This document shows positions 23,481-35,544 of a stretch of 64,000 bases of DNA, piece by piece (the first letter of the stretch is position 1; the number at the start of each line of letters is the position of its first letter). The position numbers and the translations under genes are program-made. The notes under the pieces are model-generated. The model saw nothing but the letters and a program-made list of their open reading frames with translations. It was not told the origin of the DNA and did not search any database. The DNA is from Protopterus annectens (lineage: Eukaryota > Chordata > Ceratodontiformes > Protopteridae): the NCBI RefSeq assembly GCF_019279795.1, contig NC_056745.1, positions 503,345,694 through 503,409,693 of the forward strand. The letters are read 5' to 3'.

Positions 23481-24175
23481 CTTCTGCCTTTATAAATGAC
23501 ATTTAATCAGACTTACAAGACCTAAACTTACTAATGTACGCAGATTGTATCCTTATGACTGATTCTAGTAAAACCATCTCAGCTTTACAAATCCAGCTAT
23601 CGTCAAATTTTTCTAAGCTAACCTTATGGTTGCACAAAAATAAACCCCTATCAAATTCTACAAAAACCTAATCTAATGCTGTTTGATAATCTCTCAAAAT
23701 CTTGATTCCTGCCCACCTATCCTAATCAAAGATAATAATGGTACATTATCCCAAATGTCACACAACAAAAGTTTCATATTTGTTTTACTTTCTAACACAA
23801 ACATCCATCACTCTGACCTACGAAAACAAGCCAGCTGGCCACCCATTACAAAACCTTCTGAATGTCTATATGCTACACTCATTTATGAAATACTTCATTC
23901 CTCCTATTGCCTATCTTTGAAAAGAGACTATTACTAACAAGACAGCTAAACTGTTCTCTAAGGAACACGCAGGATGCCTCCCTCCTTCTTTCCTATCCTA
24001 GTTTTAAGAATGCTGTAGGCAAAAGAGCCTTTTCCACATTAGGACCTGGTATATGGAACAATCATGATGTTAAGAATAATGCAAATGCGTATACCTTCAA
24101 ATCAGCCGTAAAAGAACATTTATATAAAGATGCTGAGTACTCTTGCATTCATGATACTGTCTAAAAAAATTAAAC
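23480..24175 (+). mobile_element. L2/CR1-type LINE RT C-terminal fragment (copy A)
   Basis: Forward-strand frames give LLMYADCILMTDSSK at about 23530 (catalytic box read as YADC, second Asp lost). Then come FSKLTLWLHKNKPLSNSTKT and, at 23907-24164, the terminal motif SFKNAVGKRAFSTLGPGIWN with FKSAVKEHL. The frame is broken several times. Its duplicate is 37630-38324. Confidence 0.7.
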
Positions 24176-24599
24176 AAAATGTTAGCTGTAATCAGCTTAA
24201 TGATACGTTTTCTAATGATGCATGTTTGCTTTATTTCTCAGTATATTGATATGCTTATGCAATCTCAGTTTACACAGTGTAACAACCCTTAACTTGTAAC
24301 ATATGCATTAATTTGCACAATATATGTTAATGTACTTGTGTTATGATGGAAAAGGGTCAGTATATAGTGTAATATCAGTCAGGTAAATGCCAGGGCAAGT
24401 CATCAATAAACAGTGAGAACAGTGATGTTCCACTCTTCGCTGGGATACTTCTGTATGCTTGAGAGTGGGGTTACTTTTAATAATGTCATTACATCTAGCG
24501 AACGTTTGATTTCTTAAATAATTTTGAAGCTGGCTGAAGATCAGCTGTGAAGTATTTTTCAATGTTTGGAACAGTATCTCATTGTTAACCTGTTGAACA

Positions 24600-25085
24600 G
24601 CCCTTTTAGGTCTATGAACAAAATCTCAGTGAGTTTACCTTCTTCAGTATTATTCTAAATGGTGTAAGGAAGAGTGTGGTTGTTGAGAGGTGCTGTATTT
24701 TGGTCTAAATCTATGCCAGTTGTCAGTGAGGATGTTGCACTATAAGAGGTAGTCTAAGATTTGGTTAGAGGTTAATTTTTAAGCAATTTAGTTAGCAAGT
24801 CTAAATTGGCTATTGGACTTTAGTCTTCAACAAGTTTGGGGGAATACATTTTTGGAAGTGGGATTATAGTGGTTGGCTTGAAAAGGGTAGGAACTTGTTT
24901 ATCGCATAATGAATGGTTAAATATGTGACATAGAAGTCCTGATAGCTGTAGTTTAAGGAGGCGAGGATGTAATGTGTTGAAGTCTGCAAATCAATTTGAG
25001 GATATTTTAATCAGTGCACCCTGTACTACTTTTCTAGTACTGTTCTGTTTTTGAAGTATATTAGTGTAATGTTTCCATAGCAGGT
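24600..25085 (-). mobile_element. LINE RT N-terminal fragment (copy A)
   Basis: The reverse strand carries text best seen in the duplicate (38969-39286): SSNRFADFNTLHPRLLKLQL, then CDKQVPTLFKSATIIPLPKM. This is the segment just before and at RT motif 1 of CR1/L2-type LINEs. It is oriented opposite to the fragment at 23.5-24.2 kb. Confidence 0.6.
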
Positions 25086-25445
25086 TGCAGTCTAATGGGT
25101 TCCTATCGCGTGATTGAAAATTGTAAACGGTGAATGAGTATTGAGCGAACCCGATTGGTCAAAAATGTTGAAAGTTCTTGCACGTAACATGGAAATCGCC
25201 ATAGGGAATATTTTCCCTTTACTTCAATGCAGTGTGATCTCGGAGTAGGAATATTTAAGTAGAGGGGGTGTGGGCGACACAGCCCCCCACATGGGAGTGC
25301 CCCCCTGCCTACAGCATTTAGGTAAGTATAGTTTTTTTATTTTTATTTTTTTATTATATTTTCGAAATTTGAAACATCGCTCATATGGTGTCGACCATAT
25401 GGTGTTCGATGTTTGAAACTTTCGAAAATATAATATAGACCCCAT
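25085..25445. repeat. Hairpin repeat with TTCGAA arms (copy A)
   Basis: A G-rich part with ggaatatttaagtagagggg and a splice-donor-like ggtaagtata (25321) is followed by a long hairpin. Its arms of about 27 nt near 25357-25383 and 25408-25436 read attatattttcgaaa...aaacatcg and its complement, with two mismatches. An inner catatg palindrome sits between them. Related copies lie at 39240-39592 and 58945-59235. Confidence 0.6.
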
Positions 25446-26183
25446 TCTAATATGGTTGAATGAAGTCTAGAATATTGTCCCATCTGGTGGTTTCAGCAAT
25501 AATTTATACTGTTTGACTCAGTCAAGATATTAGCAGCATTTTTGCCTTGATGACCTCTTTTATCTTTCCACTTAGTCTCAGGTAACTTAAGGTCTCCTAA
25601 CAACACAACATACTTAACATGATAAAGTGTGTAAAAGTTGGATAAGATGTTCTAAACCTTCTGATGAGCAGGCAGCCTATACGGATAATCTTAATTCTCC
25701 TAGACTTTAAGGTGGTTGCTACACAGTCACATTTTTAATCTATTTAGATTTATAATTAGGTTATTCCTATTACTTTTATAGACAAAACTGGCATATTTAG
25801 TTGTAAGGGTGCAGTTCTGTTCATTATATAAAAGAAACAAATGCATTTTACCATTCTGTAATTCATAATAATTTATCATTTTAATTCATATACAAACTGT
25901 ATAATGTCTGACAATGTATACTGGTTGTTCTTCCCTTAATTTGTTCTGTAGAGCGAAAACAAAAAGGAGCATTCTTATACACATCCTTGAATGCTTGAGA
26001 AATACTAAGAAAGACAGTGTTGGCTGAATGTGCTGCCGAGGTTACATATACTATTAACTTTATGTTTTAGGTTTTGCAGCCTGTACATAACAATAGGTGG
26101 TAGCTACACTAATACACTTCTAGCAACAGATTGTAATTAGTGATATTTCTTGTGCCTCAATGAACTAAATTTGGAAATCACAT

Positions 26184-26340
26184 GTTTCACTCATGTTAGA
26201 GTGAAACAAATTATGGAGTCTATTTTGAAACATCAAATGCTGAAAACAGCGAATGATGTTTCATCGACACATTTTCAGCGAAAGCTGAAAATGTCGAAAT
26301 CACAGAACAGCAATTTCTTTCCTAGGGAAAGAAATTGCTG
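26184..26340. repeat. Cluster of four consecutive hairpins (copy A)
   Basis: Four inverted repeats follow each other: 26184-26207 (9-bp arms), 26226-26263 (10-bp arms around an inner gctg-aaaa-cagc), 26269-26294 (11-bp arms, GAAA loop) and 26308-26340 (15-bp arms, TAG loop). The cluster is kept in copy B at about 41170-41333. It directly precedes the 43-bp minisatellite. Confidence 0.75.
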
Positions 26341-26369
26341 CTCCAACCAAAAAAAAAAACAAAACATTA

Positions 26370-26726
26370 AACACTTCCAAACATATATCACACTGTACAC
26401 ATTGCGTGTCTTATACAAATACCACAATTATCACACTGTACAAATTGCGTGTCTTATACAAATCCCACAATTATCACACTGTACACATTGCATGTCTTAT
26501 ATAAATCCCACAATTATCACATTGTACACATTGCATGTCTTATACAAATCCCATAGTCATCACACTGTATACATTCTATGTCCTATACAAATCCCACAAT
26601 TATCACACTGTACACATTGCATGTCCTATACAAATCCCACAGTTATCACACTGTACACATTCTATGTCCTATACAAATCCCACAATTATCACACTGTACA
26701 CATTCCGTGTCTTATACAAATCCCTT
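26370..26726. repeat. 43-bp minisatellite, about 8 copies (copy A)
   Basis: The unit reads atcacactgtacacattgca, tgtcctatacaaatcccaca, att. It produces pseudo-ORFs in several frames (HTVHIPCLIQIPQLS-like). The copy number looks equal in both duplicates (41360-41716 in B). Confidence 0.9.
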
Positions 26727-28600
26727 AAATGAAGCCTATGCGGTCATTTTGTCTCAGAGTTTTTATCCCGTGAGGTTAGTTTTCATGTACAGAGCAGTGC
26801 CTCTTTCTTTTCCCCAGATGTATAAGAAGAGGCTTCATCAAGAAAGTAGCCTTTCTAGAGAATTCAAAAATATATAGTGTTATTTTATATAAAGATTAGT
26901 CTTTTTGAGAAACATTATTTCAGGATTAACTAAGTTTACTGTAGAAAGTAGAATGTTTTTTTTTATTTTTTTAATAAGCCAATATGTTCATTTTATTGAG
27001 TGAACACACTCACACGTGATGCAAACATTTATTAAATGTGGCAAACTGACATAATAAGTACTGAGGACAGGATGACTTGCAACAGAAAAAGGAAAGAACA
27101 GAAATGTAAACAATTTAAACTATGCACAGCAAGATAAACTATTGTAGGACAATATTCAATAAGTTACAAATAACTTTACTGGACAAATGACTAAGTACAA
27201 AATTATTTAGGTTATAAAGGTGAGATTTAATGACATTCATACACAGCAACAGATTATACCTGCATTTAGAAATGACCATCATAATATCTATGGGAAAAGA
27301 AAGCAAGCCCAATGAACTATTCATTAATTGCTATCTATAGCATTCATAATTAGTGAGCTAAGAATGGAGGTTGAAATGATACTATCATAGAAAAGAAACA
27401 TCTCAATGAAAAAGTAACTGTTTACATATTCAAAATAATGTTTTGGTACAATTAGTCTGTACTTAGGTAAACTGACATGTGAAAACAGAGATAATTTGCC
27501 AGCTAAGGAAGTTAGCACAGACTACCAACAGTAACACAAATCTGTACACAAGGTGTCAGCAACATAAGATCTGAAAACTATTTGAAATGCTATCAGATAC
27601 AACCTGTGCACTGGCATATAAGTAAGGAGCCTATGTCTGTCACTAGTGAAACTGGAGGATACTGGCATTATTTATACCGAATTAATAAAAATGAATAAAA
27701 AATGCTCTTTAAATACATGCAATGCTCCACTGATAAACTTAACGGGGCACTATCTCGTTTCTAAAAGCAGCTGCTTGCCTGAGTACTTTGTTTACATTTT
27801 AGTGCTATGTAAGTCACATGTTCACACAGAGGCAGGATTTTCAGAGAAGCTTATTTAGCATACAGCAGGTCAGATTTCACAAAGGTCAGTGGGGGATGGT
27901 CATTCCTAAAAGTTTACAGTGTCCTTTTGTGTTTTCCTTCCCCCACCCATAGGCTGTTAGATTAGTTGAATGATTTAGCTTCAGCCAGAGATGCTATCTA
28001 GTCACACTCAGATCTGCAGCCTTTGCAGCAGTGAAATTACATCTTCAGTATGTACTTGTTTTTTTGTAACACTTAGTGGAATGATTATCCCAGCCTAGGC
28101 AATTGTATTTTCTTTTGTTTGTTTTTGTTTCATGCTTTTTATTACATGCTTTTTTCCTATCACTGGTAATTGATTTTCATATTGTCAGCAATAGTGTTGC
28201 TTATTAGTGCATGTACTCATGCAGACATTTCTAAGACAGTTTTCCTCATTTGACAGTATAGCATTACTTTGTACAATTTGCATCCTGGAAACAAACCCAC
28301 CGAGTTGCAAATGTCCTAAGATTCTAGAAGAATAAAAGTTTTACAATGTTTCAATAAAAAACATGTCAAGCAAGTTTGAAAATGAATCTTGTTACTGTAC
28401 TAAAAGTATCTTCTCATTAGCTGACTCCATCAGGAATCACATGGTAACAGTTTGTATAATACTGATTCCATCCAAATTTATTTTCTTTTTCTTCCCTGCA
28501 TTGTGATAAAATGTATGGATCTTTCACTCTTTTCCTGAATATTTGACTGCAGTACAGTTACACTGGTTACCATTTAAAAGTCGAAGCAAATGTAGTCTTG
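26727..28600. other. No recognisable gene or element
   Basis: AT-rich sequence. Duplication copy A ends at 27742 inside it. Short ORFs (60-99 codons) have no domain signature. A poly-T/A stretch lies near 26957. Confidence 0.35.
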
Positions 28601-28604
28601 ATGT

Positions 28605-28805
28605 TGTTGCGTCTTTCGGCTTTTCCCGGTTAGGGGTCGCCACAGCGGAACTCCGGTCCACTAATGATTGGTAGTTGATTTTTATGTGCCGAGTTACCAG
28701 CCCTGACATACAACCTTCAACGAAGGTACGCCCATTCATGCATGCCTCCACGCAGAAGACGCTCTAGCTGAGAATTGAACTGGACAGCATCTTACTGTGA
28801 GGTGA
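28605..28805 (-). mobile_element. tRNA-derived SINE, reverse strand, 5'-truncated
   Basis: Read in reverse it runs from tatcacctcacagtaagatg through cgttgaaggttgt to ggcgacccctaaccgggaaa and agccgaaagacgc. It matches the complete copy at 60731-60939 but lacks its box A end and carries an extra 20-30 bp in the middle (ggtagttgatttttatgtgc in the forward direction). Confidence 0.75.
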
Positions 28806-29510
28806 TATTTCCATATATTTTCCAATCTGTGTGCATAAGTATGTATGCAATATGTAATCTAACTTTATATTCATACGGTTGTAAAACCATAGCCTTGTTA
28901 TGTCTTACTGAACAGCTTGCAATTCAAGGCATTCTTCAATGTCTGCTAAAATTGTATATGATGAATATGTGTATTTTATTAAAATTTGTATGCAGTGCAC
29001 ATAATTGTTTTGGTGGTTTACCTCACTGTTAATACTGAAATTCTCTTAATTTTTCTCAAACTGGTCTTTTTTGTGACTCAGATGGCTGTGTTGATGAAAG
29101 CACTTCCCCCCTTATCAAGATGGAAATAGATAATAAATAGATAATTTAAATAAATAAATGCATGTGTCATTATGTGTTGAACACATGTATTGCTTTGGTT
29201 GTTTAAAATGCATTTGCCGTGTATCTTTCTGTCTTTATAGATCCACATATATTTGTATGTCTACACATACGCAGGCACCAAACTATATAATATAATATAT
29301 ACACATACACACACACACATATACCCACACACATATATAAATCTGATTCTGAGGTTCTGTGCGTCTCTGTATGTATACAGACATACATACACCTATATAT
29401 GTGGTGTATTGGTGGATATATACATATACACATGCACACTCTCATACACTGGCATGCAGGAGGTATTTTGAATAAGGTCAGAGTATAGCTGCTCCTAATA
29501 GCATTCATAT
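28806..29510. other. No gene; AC/AT-rich low-complexity at 29285-29450
   Basis: I find no coding signature. The block at 29285-29450 is a degenerate acacat/tatata tract. Confidence 0.4.
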
Positions 29511-29519
29511 CGCTGGCCC

Positions 29520-30825
29520 ATTATTGCTAGTTTTACAAGTAATAGTTTTTTTTCCAATTTGTCAAATGCTACTTGACAATAGTATTAAAAGTGTGACTCA
29601 AACTACAGAAACTACAAACTCCATAAGCTTAACAAGCCTTATCTGTAAAGCCACAGAAAGAATCATCATGGGCCCTATAAATAAGGACATAGGTGATCTT
29701 CAAACCCTTGATCCAACACAGTTTGGTTTTGTCAAAGACAGGTCATGCCTGTTAAACCTGGCAGACTTTTTCAAAAATGTCACCAGAGCCATAAATGGAG
29801 GCAAATCTGTGCATACAGCCTACCTTGACTTAGCAAAAGCCTTTGACACAGTCCCACATTTGGGCATCATTGATAAACTCTCCCAGTTGAATATCAACCC
29901 TTATGTTGTCAGGTAGGTTGCTAAATGGCTGACCAACAGATCACACTCAGTCAGAGTTGGGGACTTTACCTCAACCAGCAGACCTGTCACCAGTGGAGTT
30001 CCACAGGGGTCAGTGTTGGGCCCCCTATTGTTTGGAATATACTTCTCAGAAGTTCAGGCCACAACCCAGAGGGGTTGTGGCTGACTAAGTTTGCTGAGGA
30101 CTGCAAATTAGGGTCAATTATTGAATCCCCAAACAATGTCAGTATACTTCAAGAGGGACTTAATCAAACCATTGACTGGTGCCAAAGCCATGGACTCAAA
30201 CTCAATGCTAAAAAAGCGTTATCATCACCTTTGGTAAAAATGATAGTTTGCAAGGATATCATATAAATAATAGCACCCTATGTAACAACTCAGTAGTGAC
30301 AGACTTGGGAACAGACGTTGACTGTAGCCTAAACTTTGACCACCATGTGTCTACTGTGGTAAGGAAAGCATTCTACATCGCTCACTCCATTAGCAAAGGT
30401 ATTGCCTCAAGAGTGAAAGAGGTCCCCTGTACTCTACCCTTATCTGGCCAATAATTGAGTACAATGCCCCCTTTGGTGTGTACCTTACCAGGCACCTGCA
30501 GCAACTTGAGAGACCTCAAACATTTCTAACCAAGAAAATTCAGCATCTCTAGCACATGTCATATATTGACAGACTGAAGTCACTGTCACTGTACTCAGTA
30601 GGATACAGACTACTTGCAGGAAACTTGTGCCTGGCCCGCAGAGCAATCTTAGGTCCAAACCTAATGGAAATGTTGCACATCTGCAAGTCAAATGGGACAA
30701 GGGTCACCCACTCCAAGGACATTAACCTGGCCTGCAACATATAGACCTATGGAGGAACAGACACTCCTCTGGAATAGGCTACCAATTAACACCAGACAGA
30801 GCCCCTGTATGATCCTGCCTGGATG
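29520..30825 (+). mobile_element. CR1-like LINE (family X), RT region, forward strand
   Basis: The ORF 29524-29916 encodes TQFGFVKDRSCLLNLADFF with AYLDLAKAFDTVPHLGIIDK (first catalytic Asp kept). Further on come RPVTSGVPQGSVLGPLLFG, then LTKFAEDCKLGSI, where the catalytic FADD box is FAED. After that come SHGLKLNAKKA, a diverged GTDVDCSLNFDHHV, and LSLYSVGYRLLAGNLCLARR (30556-30744). Stops and frameshifts inactivate it. It ends abruptly at 30825, where duplication copy B begins. Confidence 0.8.
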
Positions 30826-31610
30826 ATTGAGATAGAATCTGCAATTGCAAAGTCATGCCCAGTTAAACAATTGGCCCACAGCATAAATCACTGGTTGCCA
30901 CAATCAGCTGCAAGCAAGGGTAAGAGAAGACTCAAAGATCAACAGAGACCAGTAAGGTGACTGGAGAGAAAGTACAATAAGTCAAGAAATTACTCAGGGA
31001 TCTAGCTCCTCTGGAAGAAGGGGGGAGGTATGTGGTGTTGACGAAGAATGGCAGTGTCTCAAAACAGCATGTGTTAGGACTATAGGAAAGTTATGTGGCC
31101 AAGCCAGAAATGGGAATAAGGTACATAAGGCAAGCTGGTGGTGGAATTCAGAAGTCCAGGAAGTCATCAAAAGAAAGAAGGAGTGGCTAAAAAGTAGGAG
31201 ACAGAAAAGACGCACGAGGCAAAGAACGAATACTGATTGGCTAACAAAAAGTATAACAGAGGAGCTGCAATAGCAAAGAACAAGACATCTGAGGCTCTCA
31301 ACCAGCTTCTTGAAAGTGACTCAGTAGGTGGTACAAAGAAGCTCTATCAGGTTGCAAAGCAAAAACAGAAACATAAAGAAGACGGTCATCAGACACTCAT
31401 CAATGAGGATGTCAGCAATAACCTGCTCACCAGCCTGCAGGACATCAAAGACAGGTTGAAATAGTACTTATCATAGCATCTGAATGAAGAAAACCCCACA
31501 AAAGATGTAATGCCCCACATGCAGAGTCAAAGGTGCCAGAAGCTGTTGAAGACTGGGGGGGGGGGGGTGAGAGGGGCACTTAGTGATCTAAAAAGGGCAT
31601 TTTTTATAAT
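30826..31610 (+). mobile_element. RTE-like LINE linker, truncated by the duplication (copy B)
   Basis: Duplicate of 17457-18235. It encodes KKYNRGAAIAKNKTSEALNQ with LLESDSVGGTKKLYQVAKQK (31237-31464). The endonuclease part upstream is missing because the duplication starts inside the element. Confidence 0.75.
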
Positions 31611-32352
31611 GATTGACTACCACAACATAGGTTCACTTGGAGGACTTTTTAATCTTAGCCAATTCCCTTTTAGTGCTTGATTCTTGAATTAACATTTTCT
31701 GATTGGTCTTACCTATCCCATGGCTGATAATTGTATATTAGCCCTAGTGAGAATAACTGTGATCATTCCATAGATAATTTGAGGAGACCCATATAAGGGA
31801 TGCAGCATTTAGGAACTGCCTCTATCCATTAGTTGCCTGAGGGGCAATCCTGGACTACATTTTCTATTGCCCATCCTTAAATCCAAGTTGCATTTCTGGA
31901 TTTTATTTTTTTACATTTTATAGCACAATGCACAAACACTAACAGATATCTGCTAAAAAAATCAATACTGTCCCACAATGAAAATAGACTTAGCATTAAA
32001 AGTTCTCTGCCCTTGAAACTCACATTCTTTGAAACAGCATTAAAACCCACACCACATCCAAAGAAAATGTATCTGGCCAGTGGTGGATAAAGATTACCTT
32101 TGGGCTGTTTTCAAATCAGAGGCCCCTTGCGCACAAAACAAGAAACATACATGCGTTCTTTGAGGCACCTTCCAGACTTTATTAAATTATATTCCTTGTA
32201 CAATACAGCACACTTGTTAGACTTAAGTTAGAGTGCATTTTAAATTTATTGTTTGAACATTTTTCCAGTAGGCAATGAAGCAAAATGCATGCCCCAATAA
32301 TGACAAACCGCCCTATTCAGAACATTTCCACGATAACAGTCTACTTCTACAC

Positions 32353-32395
<43 letters not shown>

Positions 32396-32397
<2 letters not shown>

Positions 32398-33104
32398 TTC
32401 TACCTGACATAGCCGAAACCACACAACACCGACAACCACATCACCGACACCACATATTCGACAGTCCATAAACACGAAACCACACATAACCGACAACGAA
32501 ATAACCGACGGTACACAAACACGAAACCCCATACACTGCACACACCACAATAACAAATATTAAAAACAAAACACATCCCCATTCCACAAACCACACACAC
32601 AACACAAGCACACCAAAATCCTTACAAGCCCACACTAAACCTTACCCTAACCCTAAGGTCCGTCACTATCGCACACTTACCTACCCGCTCCTAACCCTAA
32701 CTCACTTAACCCGCCCTATCGCTCCCTAACCCTAACTCACTTAACCCACCCCTATCGCTCCTAACCCTAACTCACTTAACCCACCCCTATCGCTCCCTAA
32801 CCCTAACTCACTTAACCCACCCCTATCGCTCCTAACCCTAACTCACTTAACCCACCCCTATCCCCACAGACCGTCAATCTCCACACTTACCTGCCTCGCA
32901 CCCTAACGTCCGTCACTACCGCATACTCACACAGCCTTTCCCCATGTCGGCATCCTCGGCGTTGGTGTTGTCATCCGTCGTGTCGGTCTTCTGCATTGTC
33001 GATGTTCTGCCACTCGCGATTCGCGTCGGTCTTCTTCGCTGATCTTCTGGAGCTCCGAATTCCGCTGTCGGTCTTCTGCGCTGTCGACGAAGTCAGGTAG
33101 AACC
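32396..33104. mobile_element. 709-bp TIR element inside a (TA)n tract
   Basis: The element starts with GGTTCTACCTGAC and ends with its exact complement GTCAGGTAGAACC, embedded in TATATA on both sides. The matching TA tract in copy A (18988-19022) has no insertion. Inside, the first 530 bp are almost free of G on the forward strand, with repeated accgac motifs. Positions of about 32690-32862 form a 36-bp tandem repeat containing cctaaccctaactcacttaa. The last 170 bp are T/G-rich with repeated tgtcggtcttctgc, complementary to the accgac motifs. There is no ORF. This is consistent with a non-autonomous DNA transposon using a TA target; the superfamily is unknown. Confidence 0.7.
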
Positions 33105-33723
33105 ATATATATATATATATATATATACAGAATCACAGTAGTGTAAGCCGTTGCACAGCTTCTTGCACTTATTTTCAATTGGGGGGGGCAAAAGAACAAA
33201 CACCAGGGACACATTTTAAACATTGCTTGTATAATTTTGGAAAGTTGCTTGCATAAAATGTTGTGTTACCACTGTACATTTCACTGCCAAGTCTTAAACC
33301 CAAAATGCTGTGCACTATAGTCAGAGCAACATACCACTAAGCTAAATCAGCAGTTTCCTGAAAGACAGGAAGACAAACTTAAATGGCTATCATTTAGTGA
33401 ATTCAGTTCTCACTTATCACCATAGCTCTCAACATCCTAGCACAAAAATACAGAAGCCAATAATGGGGGACTACAGCCCCAAAATAGGGACACATTTCAA
33501 ATTCTGATCTTATAAACTTAGAAAATTGCTAGCATAAAAGGTTTTGTTTTACTGCACCTGAAAACCAGAGATTTAATGAGGAACAGAACAAAACAAAAAT
33601 GTGAGGCATAAATTCACAAGTGATAGTGGCTAGGGACGTTAGGCTCTTTTTACCTGCACCCAAGGTTCAGGGTTTGAGCCTGTGTGCCTCTAGCCACCAG
33701 ATGTATCCTGTTGGAGGCATTTC

Positions 33724-33763
<40 letters not shown>

Positions 33764-33905
33764 TCCTCCTGTATTCAAACAGAAATGGCATAGTGCATAA
33801 ATCCTCCTGTATTCAAACAGAAACAGCATAGTGCATAAATCCTCCTGTATTCAAACAGAAATGGCATAGTGCATAAATCCTCCTGCGACATCCTTTATTC
33901 AAACA
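33105..33905. other. Dispersed repeats and (CA)n tract (copy B)
   Basis: Matches 19023-19775 of copy A, with a longer (CA)n run (33727-33761) and an extra 38-bp unit. No coding content. Confidence 0.6.
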
Positions 33906-35494
33906 GGTGTGTGTTCAGGATGGTTGAGACGTTGCAAGTGCTGCAAAAGTGGGGGTGCCCCTCCCCCCACTCTATGGTTCTGGCACCCATGCACAGAGTA
34001 CGATGAAAACATGAGAGGAATCCACCCAAAAAAAGTAAGAACAGCATGAAGGAAAATGAAGTCAGGAAAAGCATCAGGTTCCGATGAGGTCACACTACAG
34101 ATGATCGAGATGTTGGGTGAGTTAGGGGAAATATGGCTGCAAAGGGTACTCATAGCAATTATCGACAGGTATCCCAGATGACTGGAGAATAAGCATTCTA
34201 GCACTAGTGAACAAGAACAAAGGGGGCATTCACAACTGTGGGAAGTATAGAGGTATCAACCCCCCTGTCACACAGCATGAAAGTTCTCAAGGCTGATAAA
34301 TGAATAAGCAAAGTAGTAGAAAGTAAGACAAGATATGAGCAATATGGATTCAGATCCATGTGCAGCAGAACTGACCTAAGATTTGCAGTGAGACAGATAG
34401 CTGAAAAGGAGCCAGAGATTAGTGAGAAAAGAATCTAATTGGGCATTCCTATACATGGAGAAAAATATGACAAGGTCCCAAGAAAACTGATTTGGATAGT
34501 CCTGCGATGGTTCAATGCCTCAGAACCACTGGCAAAAGTAGTGCACACTATGTACAAGGACCAAATGATACAAGTACAAACACTGTTTGGACTCACAGAA
34601 GGGTTCCCAGTGGGAACGGGTGCATGCCATGGTTCAGCTCAGAGGCCAATGCTATTCATACTGGTGATGGACTACATTAGAAAGCAGGTCAGGGGAGACA
34701 GCTCAACAAAGCTGCCATATAAAAATAATGTAGTATTACAAGCAGACTCTGAACAAGAATGTCAGCAGAGAGGGGAACGGAATGCAAAGCTGAAGGCACA
34801 TGGGATGAAAATGAGAACAAACAAGACAGTTATAATAGTAGCAAAGGAAGGAAATCAGAAGATGATGAGACTTGTGAAAGAAGGGGAAAAGATGGAAGAA
34901 ATTAATAGCTTCATGAACCTAGGAGGGGTGGTTGAGGAGAAGGAAAGTCTGAATGAGGAGATCAAAGCTAAAATCAGTGGGGATACAACCTACTGGCTCA
35001 GGGTATCAGGGATAGCATATAACAGAAGAATGCCAAAGAAGATGAAAAATAAGGTGTACATAGCAGTGATGTGAACAGTACTGCTGTATGGTAGTGAAAC
35101 CTGGACAGTAAAAGCAGAGAAGTTGAGGAAGCTAGAGGTAATGGAAATGAAGTACCTGAGATGGGTGGTGGGAGAGAAGAACAAATGAGGACATCAGATC
35201 AGAAGCCCAAGTAGCTCAGATTGCAGAAAAGGTCAAAGAGAACAGATTATGATAATTGAGACACATATGCAGGAAAAAAAGAAGACAATATGATGAAGAA
35301 GATTTAGGACAGACAGAAAAAAGGCAAAAGGAAATGAGAGCATCCAGCAAAGAGATGGGTGGATTGTATAAGAGAAGACCTGTGACAGTCCAGCATGACT
35401 GTTGAAGAAGGTAGGAGACTGGTATTAAATTGAGAGAGATGTTGAGAGCTGATATGACAGCCTGACACAATGTGGGAAATGGGGAAAAGGGGAT

Positions 35495-35539
<45 letters not shown>

Positions 35540-35540
35540 G
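33905..35540 (+). mobile_element. RTE-like LINE, RT half with GAT tail (copy B)
   Basis: Duplicate of 19800-21395 with the same order of RT motifs and C-terminus (LLYGSETWTVKAEKLRKLEV). The (GAT)n tail, about 35496-35539, is clearly longer than in copy A. This is the usual behaviour of a trinucleotide microsatellite after duplication. Confidence 0.75.
34439..35074 (+). pseudogene. RTE-like reverse transcriptase, catalytically dead (copy B)
   Basis: 211 residues, differing from the copy A segment at roughly ten positions plus one deleted residue (QQMRG becomes QQRG). The catalytic box is YKNN in place of YADD. Other motifs are as in copy A. Confidence 0.8.
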
Positions 35541-35544
35541 GGGG

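Larger units (their letters stand above)
17457..27742 (+). repeat. Segmental duplication, copy A
   Basis: From attgagatagaatctgcaat to tccactgataaacttaa the sequence aligns colinearly with 30826-42733, with scattered substitutions and small indels. On the left, copy A is contiguous with the rest of the RTE-like LINE, so this end looks ancestral. Copy A lacks the TIR element and the PLE found in copy B. The offset between copy starts is 13369 bp. Confidence 0.9.

Noticed and set aside
26150-26728. A 192-residue ORF ending in HTVHIPCLIQIPQLS-type repeats
   Set aside because: It runs through hairpins and a 43-bp minisatellite; the repeated residues come from the tandem unit.
32690-32862. CTAACCC repeats considered as an interstitial telomere
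   Set aside because: They belong to a 36-bp tandem unit inside a TIR element, and similar short runs elsewhere (8.57, 22.3 kb) are part of dispersed repeats.
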